Part shown: positions 44,463 to 54,692 of the stretch, piece by piece
Position numbering within the stretch: position 1 is the stretch's first letter
How the letters are laid out: every line of letters starts with the position of its first letter
NCBI RefSeq assembly: GCF_004193775.1
Contig: NC_041010.1
Location: forward strand, 40,785,562-40,849,561
Direction: 5' to 3'
DNA: 64,000 nucleotides
From: Glycine soja
Lineage: Eukaryota; Streptophyta; Magnoliopsida; Fabales; Fabaceae
Made by a program: the position numbers and the translations under genes
The notes under the pieces: generated by a model
Seen by the model: the letters and a program-made list of their open reading frames with translations, nothing else
Database searches by the model: none
What the model was told of the DNA's origin: nothing

Positions 44463-46643
44463 TAATTTTGACAATTTGTGAATCCCATAACCCCGACAGT
44501 GATAATTTTGCTCAACAACAGGGTACAGTAGTTGATGTGGATGTAAGTTGTGGCTCATATATATATAATGTAGAATGTATCATTTGGTAGTGAAGGGAAA
44601 TGAAATTAATGAATTAAGTCCTACATGGGAGAGTTAAGAAGTGGGAAGCAAGGCAAAAGGGCATGAAGGTGACAGATTTGAGATTTGCAAGAGTTGCAGA
44701 GAGGTGGTGATGAGTGATGAGGACAAGTGGAGTTCAAAGTCTATCTAGCTAGAGGAGTGTTGACTCATGAGTCATGACTGTCTGCGAGAGTGCCTCAGAG
44801 AAAAGCTGAAAATTGAATTTAACTTTGGGATTTTATGCATTGCAGAGACAACCAAATTTTTATAAGATAATCTTCATAGGCTCTTCTTTAAAGAGATACC
44901 GTTAAAAAAGGCTGACCTCCAATGAAACATTGCTAAAATTAAGGTTATTTTTTAATGGCATGGCTAAAGGGGATTCGTTTGCTACTGTTTCATTTCTCTA
45001 TGCCGCATTATCTTGCTTCTCTCCACGCTTTCACGAACCAAACATTGTTTTCAAACAAATATTATAATACTACTTGCACGATTTTTTTTTGGTTTAAGAA
45101 ATATATGGATTATTAAAATTCATTCAATTTATTTTTAACTTTAATATATTATTAATTTAATCAATAATAAGAGGAATATATTACTCCTTTAAATTTTTCG
45201 AGAGTCTAACTTTATCTTCTATAAAGAATACTTTGACTAATCTCATGGTGAATAAAAATTAAATTAAAGCAATAAATATATTAATGGTGAAAGGAATTTT
45301 TATTGTTATTAAAATATTGATGTAGAATATTTATTAGTTTTATTGATAAATATTTTTTTGTCAGAAATTTGATTAATTATTTTTAGAAAAATATTTTATA
45401 TTCATAAGGTATGAACTCAAAATTTTATTTAATGAAATTGAGTTTAACACCGTCCAAACTAACGAAAGAGATTAGGAGAATTAAAACTAATAAAGTATTA
45501 AAAAAATGAAAATATGTTTCATTAATAGTATTAGGGTTAATTTTGAAATAATATTAAAGTTAGCACAAATTTATTGCTACTAAGTACTACTAACTGTATT
45601 AATTTTTTTTTAATTTCAGTAAATTAGTTAATTGAGTATTATAAGAAAGATGTGAGGAAATTAGTTTGTTTGGGTTCTTTACATAAGAAATAAATAAATA
45701 GAATAGAATATTTTTGTCCCAATTATATATCCCTTGGATTTGAATATAGATAAAAAAAATTAATATATGGTGATTCTTGTTTTTTTTTAAGTATAAATAA
45801 TTTGATGTCCGTTTATCTATGCGCTTGGGAGTGTATAATGATTCAAGATAGTTTAAATAACTCTTATCTAATTTTTACCTAAAAATAAAATAATTTTCAA
45901 TTTTTTCATTTAATTCATATATTATTTGCAAATACCTTTTTGATGTTTGTGATAATAACTACATGACATTAAAAAGGAAGAAATAATATTTTTATTAAAA
46001 CAAATTCCCATAAAATTGAAGTTTCCCATCACTTAGAATGAACGGTAGTTTAGAAAATGAACTTCATTTTTTCAATGAGATTGAGAATATGGAATGAAGT
46101 TAACTACTAATTCCATCCCTTTTTTAGTAAAGTTTTTGCACAATAATTAAGAAATACAATAAATTTTATTGGTTTCCCAAATTAGTTATTAAATTTCATA
46201 TTTTACCATTTTTCTCTAAAATAAATGCATATAAGTTTATCATTACTACTTTTATGATATATCTTTAAATTAATTAAAATTTAAGTGAGAAGTAAAAATT
46301 TGAGGAAAAAATAATTAATGGTATCCTAATTTTGAAAAATAAATAAAAATACATTTTTTTAAATGACTTAAAAAAACAAAGAAAGTACCATTTTTAAATA
46401 ACAAGAATTAGTTAGCACACTTAATATAGTCAACATGATTTTCATGATATTTTTTTTGTAATTATTGCAATTGAAGCTACTTTCCAATGGGACCACTCAG
46501 AAGTATTTTCTCTAGACTTAAACTAAAAGAAAAAAACATTATATACTAATTAAGAAAGTTACTGAACATATTTAATTATATCAATTTTAATTAAAAAATA
46601 TTTTTTTAAAATTTATTCTTCATCAAAATTTGATATAAGAATA

Positions 46644-47096
46644 AGAAATAATCATTGAATCTAACACTTTAATTAATTAAATGAAGAGTATTTTAAAAAT
46701 AAAAACATTAAATAAGATAAAATTAATTAAAAATTTAAAAAATATTTTTGTCGTTGTTATTATATTTGAAACTCAAGAAAGTATTTCATAAACTTGATCA
46801 ACGAGAATGTATTCTTCCAGGGTTGAATATGATTGAATAATAGTAATGAATTTTTGTACACTTAATTAGAAATAATCATTAAATTTAACACCTCAATTAA
46901 ATGAAGATGAAGGGTATTTTAGAAATAAAAACATTAAATAAGATAAAATTAGTTAAAATTTTATTATATTTAAAATTAAGGAAAAAAATATTTTTCTTGT
47001 TCATATATTTGAAACTCGAGAAAGTATTTCATAAACTTCCATCAACGAGAAAAATACTAAGATGAAAAATAGTAATGAATTTTTGTACACTTATTT
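46644..47096. repeat. Tandem duplication, about 225-bp unit, upstream of the AIL promoter
   Basis: Two direct copies start with agaaataatcattgaatcta (46644) and agaaataatcattaaattta (46868). They share aaaacattaaataagataaa, then a ttgaaactc-agaaagtatt block with ttcataaactt and caacgaga, and end with agtaatgaatttttgtacac (46842 and 47071). Divergence and small indels show an old duplication. It ends about 570 bases before the AIL TATA box. Confidence 0.8.
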
Positions 47097-47663
47097 GAAG
47101 TAAAGACAAATACTAAGTAATGTTATCAAGAGTACTGATTTAGAAACTTAAACTAAAAAAAAAAGTTTTTATTAAGATGAAAAGTAGTGTTTCTATAGTT
47201 ATTTACTATGTCTTGTTATAATTTTTCTTAAAATTTCTTAAGCAAACAGCTAAGTTGTTAGCAAGATCCTTAAGTAAAATGATATTTTATTTATTGATCT
47301 AATCGGAAAAAAATATATCCGTCCCTCTGTTAGTGGCACTATGAAAGTTGAATGAGAGAGATTGGTGGGTAGGAATCAGAAAATGTGGGAACAAGAGTTA
47401 GGGATTTGAATTTTGGGACTGGGAGTGCTGCATGTAAGACAAGTGTGTGAAATGCCAGGCCCCAATTTTAATTGCCCTTCCTTAAAAAAGAAAAAGAACT
47501 CGTAAATGACCCTAAACCAACAACCCTTCAATTTTCCGCCAGCTCCACCCCGGATCTTTCGCGGACGTGTTTCAGACAATTTTTCTTCCGCGCAGAGCCA
47601 AAAGTCACTTCTCTCCATCATATATTTATTATTATCTCTCTCACTGCCTCAAACTCTTGCTAT

Positions 47664-47670
47664 TATATAA
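47664..47670 (+). promoter_or_regulatory. TATA box of the AIL gene
   Basis: TATATAA in cttgctattatataaatcaa, followed 25-45 bases later by a (CT)n tract (47690-47711), a usual arrangement in plant core promoters. Transcription would start near 47695-47705 and give a leader of about 300 bases. Confidence 0.6.
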
Positions 47671-47689
47671 ATCAACTCATCACCTTCTC

Positions 47690-47711
47690 TTTCTCTCTCT
47701 CTCTCTCTCTC
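47690..47711. repeat. (CT)n tract at the probable AIL transcription start
   Basis: Run of CT units about 30 bases downstream of the TATA box, probably a Y-patch-like core promoter element or part of the 5' leader. Confidence 0.6.
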
Positions 47712-47737
47712 GCTCAAAACCAGCAACCCCACCTTGC

Positions 47738-47764
47738 ATGCATTCAAGTACTTCTTCTTTGTAA
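47738..47764 (+). other. Upstream ORF (8 codons) in the AIL leader
   Basis: ATG at 47738 opens MHSSTSSL and ends in TAA at 47764. A second, minimal frame, ATG-GAG-TAG, lies at 47836-47844. Both are between the predicted transcription start and the main start at 48004, so they could reduce translation. Confidence 0.45.
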
Positions 47765-47881
47765 CCAAACTAAAACCTCTTGATTTATTGTTTCATTTAA
47801 TCAAATAGTAGTAATAATATCACCACCGCACCGACATGGAGTAGAAGTAGCTCTTCATTCAAAGAGTAACGCCTCTCCAGA

Positions 47882-47949
47882 GTAAGAAATTATTTCAGTT
47901 TTTTTTTTTTTTGTTTGTTTTTGTGTCTATAAACTGTTGCTGATTTCAG
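47882..47949 (+). other. Possible short 5' UTR intron of the AIL gene
   Basis: The sequence ccaga|gtaagaaat gives a good plant donor, and tgctgatttcag|aaaac a good acceptor 68 bases later, with a T-rich interior. Splicing would remove no coding sequence. Prediction only. Confidence 0.35.
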
Positions 47950-48003
47950 AAAACGTTTATTACTACAGGACTAGTACTTCATTTTGCACCATTGATATCT
48001 CAA

Positions 48004-51000
48004 ATGGCTCGTGCTTCGACCAACTGGCTATCGTTCTCTCTCTCCCCCATGGATATGCTCCGAACCCCCGAACCTCAGTTCGTTCAATACGACGCCGCTT
48101 CCGACACTTCCTCGCATCACTACTACCTCGACAACTTGTACACCAACGGTAATATTACAAATAAAAATACTACTATCATCTTCCATTCTTAGTTCTTAGT
48201 AGTTCGATTTAACGCACGTGTGAAATGAAATGACTCAAACGGTTCGTTTTGTGGTGCAGGGTGGGGGAACGGGAGCCTCAAGTTTGAGCAGAATCTGAAC
48301 CACAGCGACGTGAGTTTCGTTCAATCGTCGTCGCAGAGCGTCAGCCACGCGCCGCCGAAGCTGGAGGATTTTCTCGGCGACTCCTCCGCTGTTATGCGTT
48401 ACTCCGACAGCCAGACGGAGACGCAGGACTCGTCGCTGACGCACATCTACGACCACCACCACCACCACCACCACCACGGTTCTTCTGCGTACTTCGGCGG
48501 TGACCACCAGGATCTCAAGGCCATTACTGGATTCCAAGCTTTTTCGACTAACTCTGGCTCCGAAGTTGATGATTCTGCATCGATCGGAAAGGCGCAGGGC
48601 AGCGAGTTCGGGACTCACTCTATTGAGTCCTCCGTCAACGAGTTCGCCGCGTTCTCCGGTGGCACCAACACCGGTGGAACCTTGTCGCTCGCCGTCGCGC
48701 AGAGCTCCGAGAAGGCCGTCGCTGCTGCGGCGGAGTCCGATCGCTCGAAGAAGGTTGTGGATACCTTCGGCCAGCGGACTTCTATATACAGAGGTGTCAC
48801 TAGGTATACTGTTTTTCTTCATTTCTCTATCATCATTATTATGCTTATTGAATCAATCAATTTAACTGTTTATTTTTTATTTTTATTATTTTGTATGTAT
48901 GGTGCTTGTGATAAAGAATCGAGAGAATAGAGATTTATTTCTCTTTCTCAAGGATCTTTTGGCATGTTGGAAGTTGAGAAAAGTAGCTAGCCAGCTATTG
49001 TGAAAATATATTGAGATAGTGATTTTGGATACTGAGTATTGACTATGGTGTGAGAGAGAGAGAGGTCAAGGTCAGAAATTTGGCCTCTTCTCACACATCT
49101 ATTTCATGTTAGATTTTGTGTCTTTTTAATTTATTTATTTTTTGGTGATGGGGGTTCTCTGCAGGCACCGATGGACAGGAAGATATGAAGCGCATCTATG
49201 GGACAATAGTTGCAGAAGGGAGGGTCAAGCTAGAAAAGGGCGTCAAGGTCTATTTCTCTCTCTAGTGTTCTTTTAAGTAAATAAAACTGGGGAAAATATA
49301 TATAAAATGGAGGACTAGGCTATATGATGCTATAAGACTGAAAAGTGGCTTGCATGCATTGAAGGTGCAATTAATGGGTTGGAGTATGGTAGGACACCTG
49401 GGTTTCTTTGTGAACAGTCTTTTTTATGATTGACTGATTTGGGGTATATGCATATCATATACTATGCTGCCAGTACTTATTACTTCACTGTTTCTGCCTT
49501 TTTTTCTTTCAATTGATTTGATCCTATGTGCCGCCATTTTGCCCGTTATGAGTCGGGTGTCTTTGCTTTCTTGTCTGCTCAGACATACTAATCTCTCTAT
49601 TTATTTTTTTCTGTTTTTTCTCTCAGCATTCTCTTCCTCTTCCGTACCCATTTGTTGACGCCTCCATGTCTAGTATCTTATCTCTCCGTCCTTCTCCTTC
49701 CTCATTAGTCATAAGTCATAACTGATATTGTGGCGTTAAAGGCTTTATCTTTTGCTTTTGCTTTCCCACTTGCCAGGGAAAGCTGCGTTTGACCACATCA
49801 CAACCCATCACTCCCTGTTATTGAAACTTGTACTTGCTCACATTGAGGTGGTGGAGCGTCCACTGTTGCATGAAGGGTTTGTGGCAGTGGGTCTGGCCCC
49901 CCTCTCAGAATATAATGTCCTCTTGGCTCTGGAACAAACTCACGGGTTTTCTTAGATCTTCTGTTGTAGTGACATATAACATCAATATTTTAATGTGTGT
50001 CTTTATTATTGGAAGAAAGAAACGGCAAAAAAAAGCGATTTGTCTAAAAATCTTTCCAATGAGAAATAGGCAATTCGACATCTCTTTTTTGGTCTGTTTT
50101 TTAAATGCCGGGATATGTCTTTGACTATGAGCTAACTTAGTTGGATTATTGAAAAATTTATCAACTGGAAAAGAATAATTGAAAACTACTTTGCACAGAT
50201 ACTATCAATTTTTATTTTTTAAATTAATGTTGTTAATAGTTAGAACTTTTTGGTACAAATAAAATTCGACGAGTCATTGTACAAGGAAAAGAGGATGGGG
50301 TTGATGGATCTAATCCAATGTACAGTTGTTTTCTATCCCATGTAGCAGCCATAAAGGGCGTGAGAGAGAAAAAAAATAAAGGTTGCTTGTGCGCATGCAT
50401 TGTGGCAATTGGCAAGCATATGATATCATCACTTTTCTTTCGGCCATTTGCATTTTGGGATAGAAAAGTAATTTTTGGCAGATAATTTTGACTATTCCGT
50501 TAGCTGATGTTTGATATTTTTGGCTTTTCCTTTGCATGGAACGGGACTTTGGTGCATTTCTGGCTGTCATTAAACTTTTTGACTCTTCTACAGTTTATTT
50601 GGGTAAGCAGTATTTTTCATTTATATTTACTTCAAGAATGCTCCTCAACCTATCCTAAAGCTTTTTTCTGTATTTTGAGAGATGGTTTTGTAACATAGTG
50701 AATTGTCTTGTTTATCAGGTGGATATGATAAGGAAGAAAAGGCCGCTAGATCTTATGATTTGGCAGCTCTGAAGTACTGGGGTCCCACTGCTACCACCAA
50801 CTTCCCTGTAATGCAGTCACTTCTTTCTTGTATTCAGTTTTGATAGATCTTAGTTGCATGAAAACATATACCAGGACTGAAAACATTGAGGTGGGACCGA
50901 AGGAGAGATTCTACGGAAGGAATAATTGTTAGTGTTCATATTTAAATATACAACCAGTATATACAAAATTTTTGCTAAAAATGGAACGTGGTAAAATGGA

Positions 51001-52452
51001 ACGTGGTTAATGGTTAGTGTTGGTGTGAAAGAAATATGCTTTACTTGGTACACAAAAAGTGGAGGCTAAGGTACCGCAAAAAGGAAATATAGGATCTTCA
51101 GACCAACGTGGCATGAATGAAAAGAGGGTGGTTGTGTGGTGGGTGAATATAAGTTATGTATATGTAGCTAGCTTCTGTTTTTGTGTTGAGTGAACGTGTA
51201 CATAGCTTCTGAAGTCGTTGATATGTCAAATAACTTCTTGGGTGCATTGTACATATATAATGAACTGAGATTTTGCATGGATCAATATTGGAACAAACGT
51301 CACTGACCTTATTTCTATCCTCATTTCTCAGGTTTCCAATTATTCAAAGGAAGTGGAGGAGATGAAACATGTAACAAAGCAGGAATTTATCGCATCATTG
51401 CGAAGGTTTGCTTGACTTGCCCCATTAAATTTTTAGCATTGTACTTCTACATATGCAGCTACTGAAAATTTGGATTTTCATTCTTGCAGGAAAAGTAGTG
51501 GTTTCTCCAGGGGAGCTTCCATATACAGAGGTGTTACAAGGTTTGAAACTTCAAATCATTTAGCATATTGATGCACTTGATACTGTGTTTCTATACTTAT
51601 AATTTGTATCCTGCAGGCATCATCAACAGGGTAGGTGGCAAGCAAGAATTGGCCGTGTAGCTGGAAACAAAGATCTTTACTTGGGAACATTCGGTATACA
51701 TTTTTTCTTCCATAATTGCTATGTTATAAAAAATGATTGGATTGTTATAAATTTCTTAATGGATTATTGTTAATGGTGAAGTTTCACTGCATCCTTATTC
51801 TGGGAAATAAGATTATCATAATATATATAAGATCATAAGCCCATAAAATAACAGTATATGGAGGTGGAAACAGTTTTGCTGGTTTGACTTGAAACAGTTA
51901 GTTCACATTAGTTATCATTTATATGAGGTGGAAATAGAATATTCCATAAATAATCATCTAACTCAGTTCCACATGGTAACAGCAACCGAGGAGGAAGCAG
52001 CAGAGGCATATGATATTGCAGCCATTAAGTTCAGAGGTGCAAACGCGGTAACCAACTTTGAGATGAATAGATATGATGTGGAAGCTATAATGAAGAGTTC
52101 TCTTCCAGTGGGTGGGGCAGCAAAGCGCTTGAAGCTTTCCCTTGAATCAGAGCAGAAAGCTCTTCCTGTGAGCAGCAGCAGCAGCAGCAGTCAACAGCAG
52201 AATCCACAGTGTGGAAACGTGAGTGCCAGCATCAATTTCTCATCCATTCATCAGCCAATTGCTTCTATCCCTTGTGGAATTCCCTTTGATTCAACAACAG
52301 CATATTATCATCACAACCTTTTCCAACATTTTCACCCTACCAACGCTGGCACAGCAGCGTCTGCTGTTACTTCTGCCAATGCAAATGCACTAACTGCACT
52401 GCCACCAACAGCAGCAGCTGAGTTCTTTATTTGGCCTCATCAGTCTTATTGA
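48004..52452 (+). CDS. AIL6: AINTEGUMENTA-like / PLETHORA transcription factor (double AP2 domain, AIL6/AIL7 type)
   Basis: CDS join(48004..48148, 48260..48803, 49165..49247, 50594..50602, 50719..50807, 51332..51405, 51490..51540, 51617..51693, 51983..52452), 513 residues. N-terminal euANT motifs are present ([30 protein letters not shown]). AP2 repeat 1 covers about residues 222-290 ([38 protein letters not shown]) and includes VYL from a 9-nt microexon. After the linker [21 protein letters not shown]2 repeat 2 covers about 325-383 ([46 protein letters not shown]). Low-complexity runs include eight His encoded by CAC repeats and a Ser/Gln run. The end is FFIWPHQSY. Relatives are nuclear DNA-binding regulators of meristem maintenance, organ initiation and phyllotaxis, downstream of auxin. 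I see no miR172 target site, as expected for the ANT branch. AIL6 and AIL7 cannot be separated by eye. Confidence 0.94.
48448..48476. repeat. (CAC)n coding repeat, eight histidines
   Basis: Eight consecutive CAC codons in exon 2 of the AIL gene, between the euANT motifs and AP2 repeat 1. A pure codon run suggests recent replication slippage and possible length variation. Confidence 0.9.
50594..50602 (+). other. 9-nt microexon (VYL) of the AIL gene
   Basis: tttatttgg is bounded by a T/C-rich tract with acceptor ctacag and by the donor gtaagc. Joined to exon 3 (ending CAAG) and exon 5 (starting GTGGATATG) it reads Q-V-Y-L-G-G-Y-D, exactly the expected AP2 repeat 1 sequence. Skipping it would keep the frame and delete VYL. 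Confidence 0.92.
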
Positions 52453-52861
52453 TCTAATCAAAACTAGAAATCATCTTTTGTTAATTTCCTGGTTATGCTA
52501 ACAAATTAAAAGCTATAGTCTCTGGCACAGTTTAGCTGACCCCCCTCCTCTATTATTAACCCCTTTAGGCTGCTAAAAAAGAAAAAAAATGAGGTTTTTG
52601 AGTTGGCTAGTCTTAGTTACTGTAGGAAGCTGGATATGTAACTAACTGCTCAAGAAATGAGAAATATTTCGTGCATCATAATTTTGCACAAGAATTTCCT
52701 TAATGGCTTATAGCTTGCAGTGGAGTATGACCGCTTTTGTTTAATTGTCAATTTGGCTTCGTGTTTTAAATTACAGTTTATAACATTCTTTTGACATGAA
52801 GTAGTCTATGGTTCCTTGGTCTGCTCAATACGCATATCCTGGCATGATGGAATGATCCATC

Positions 52862-52867
52862 AATAAA
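52862..52867 (+). terminator. Probable poly(A) signal of the AIL gene
   Basis: AATAAA about 410 bases after the AIL stop codon, following the T-rich 3' UTR. Confidence 0.4.
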
Positions 52868-54437
52868 GCAAATCCTGAAACAAATAATAATGTCTTGATT
52901 CTAGTGTGTGACTCTTGTGAATAAAATAGGCGTTAAGTTGTGGCCCAGTATGGTTTTTAGAAGTTAAGAGTTTTAAATAATGAATTTTTATTTTTTGGTT
53001 CTTTAGTAATTTTATACTGAAGTCTAATATATTTAAAGTTTAAGGTCACAAAATAATTTTTTGTATTTGTTCATAATTTATATCATAGTTTTAATATTGA
53101 TACATATTTATCTTTAAATACTAATGCTTTTTTCTATTAACTTTTATTTTCTAAAGTAAATTAATTCGAAGTCTTAGATCTGCTATTGTCTCCGAGTTAT
53201 TGATTTCTACTTAATTTCTTCTTACTTCTTTTAGAAAGGCCTTTTTAACATTTTCACATCATAATAATGCTTTTTTAGGAATATTTACTAATTAAATATT
53301 TAATTTGTGAAATCAACATAAGTCCTGCCAGATTTTTAATTTGAATATGTTGTAAATTTGAATTAGACTATAATTTTATAATTAATTTGAATCAGAATAT
53401 ATAATTTTATAATTAATTTCAATGTGCAAATCTTCAAAATCACATTCATGATAGTTATCATAATTATACTTTTTATGAATTAAATAAGTAAATCATTTAC
53501 ATTAGACAAATAAACAAACAAATAAATAAAGTATTGTCACATTATATCTGTTTACCTGGAAATTTTTTGTCTTTATAAAGCTCCTTCTTTGCTTTATTTT
53601 AATTATTAAAAATAAAAAAGTACAAATTAGTGTCAACAAACGAACTAAAAATGCTAATTTAGAAACATTTTAAGACAAAGTCTCTTAGCATATTTTTCTC
53701 AAGACTGATACTATAGTACTATTATTAAAATGAAAGGTATTCTCATGTTCAAGTTATCTATAAATAGGTTCTGAGTATCTGACCCACAACCCAAATGCAT
53801 TTACTCAAATTTGGTGTTCCGTAGGTCAAACTATAAACCCAATCCATTCAAATCCAACTACATTTGATTTGAGTAACGTTATTTTCTTTCCAAACTTATG
53901 AACTAGATGATTTGACTCATCAACATGATATTTTTTGAATTTATTTATTTATTATTTTAATATTTTTTTAAAACTAAACCATAAGCTTTATTGGATCTAA
54001 TAGGCTTGACCCGATCCAACTTAGTTCAAGTTTGATTTGGAAAAAATACACAAACCCAACTAATCCCAAATCAAAGTATTATGATGAATTTTGATATCAG
54101 TACCAGTGAATACCCCGGATTAAAACTTATTTGAAGTTAAAAAATTATGAGTAAAACTCCACAAATAGGAAGTGAGTGCTAAAAATTATTGTGATTTCCA
54201 ATAAAAAAAATCCCAAAAGACTGCATTAGAAAGCATGTTGCTAGTATTTTCCTATATTAATTTTTAGGCTGTTAAGCTTTCTATATGTAAAGTATCACGC
54301 ACAGTGATCAATTTTCACTTTTGTTTTTACAATCTTCATCATTTCAAACCATGGGAAAAATGGAAACGAGAAGCATTTCACTATTTTCGTATGGGTGGAA
54401 CATCATGTTCGAATGGCACTGCAGAGCCTAAAAGTTA

Positions 54438-54493
54438 CACAAACTCTGCTGCATCATTTCTACATTACATTACACAAACTCTGCTGCATCAAG
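54438..54493. repeat. Short direct repeat, 20 bp, 36 bp apart
   Basis: acacaaactctgctgcatca at 54438-54457 and again at 54474-54493, in the probable 3' region of the RLCK gene. Confidence 0.65.
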
Positions 54494-54692
54494 CGTTAAT
54501 CCAAAAAGCCAAAAACTATGATTTTGCTTCTTGAGTAACGCTCCCTAAATTTCAAAGCTGAATAACAAGCCAACTTGGCTTGTGTCTTTGGATTTGGCCA
54601 CACGCACTGCTACTAAATATCACTCCATTCTTTCAACAAATATACATAGGAGAAAACAAGAAATCCCACTAATGATTTATAATTAGTTTAGT

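Larger units (their letters stand above)
30324..47660. other. Long intergenic region (about 17.3 kb) between PUB50-like and AIL genes
   Basis: No ORF here has recognisable domains or splice-consistent structure. The first 200-300 bases are the promoter and leader of the PUB50-like gene. The rest is AT-rich with MITE-like elements, direct repeats, (TA)n runs and a possible retroelement remnant, listed separately. Several less AT-rich islands stand out at about 34690-34900, 36130-36370, 39400-39660, 39940-40090, 42030-42360 and 44630-44800. These contain CACGTG-type cores and other palindromes. They could be distal control regions of the AIL gene, but this is an inference. Confidence 0.6.
52453..54692. 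other. Convergent intergenic region between AIL and RLCK genes
   Basis: The first 400-450 bases are the AIL 3' UTR (AATAAA at 52862). About 53750-54100 is enriched in acccaa/ggatt-type motifs, perhaps an old dispersed repeat. At 54438-54493 the segment acacaaactctgctgcatca occurs twice. The last 150-200 bases are the probable 3' UTR of the RLCK gene. An ORF at 54304-54534 overlaps the direct repeat and has no recognisable similarity, so it is not called. Confidence 0.5.

Noticed and set aside
30600..47600. MicroRNA genes in the AIL upstream region
   Set aside because: No familiar plant miRNA sequence was seen, and the visible hairpins are AT-rich or belong to the inverted-repeat elements.
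48235..48865. 195-codon minus-strand and 121-codon plus-strand frames over AIL exon 2
   Set aside because: Shadows of the AIL exon; the long Val run is the antisense of the CAC repeat.
53750..54100. Region rich in acccaa and gggtc-like motifs, suspected dispersed repeat
   Set aside because: No clear termini or internal structure could be defined by eye, so it is mentioned only within the intergenic entry.
54304..54534. 76-codon plus-strand frame containing a repeated segment
   Set aside because: Lies over a short direct repeat in the probable 3' region of the RLCK gene; no similarity recognised.
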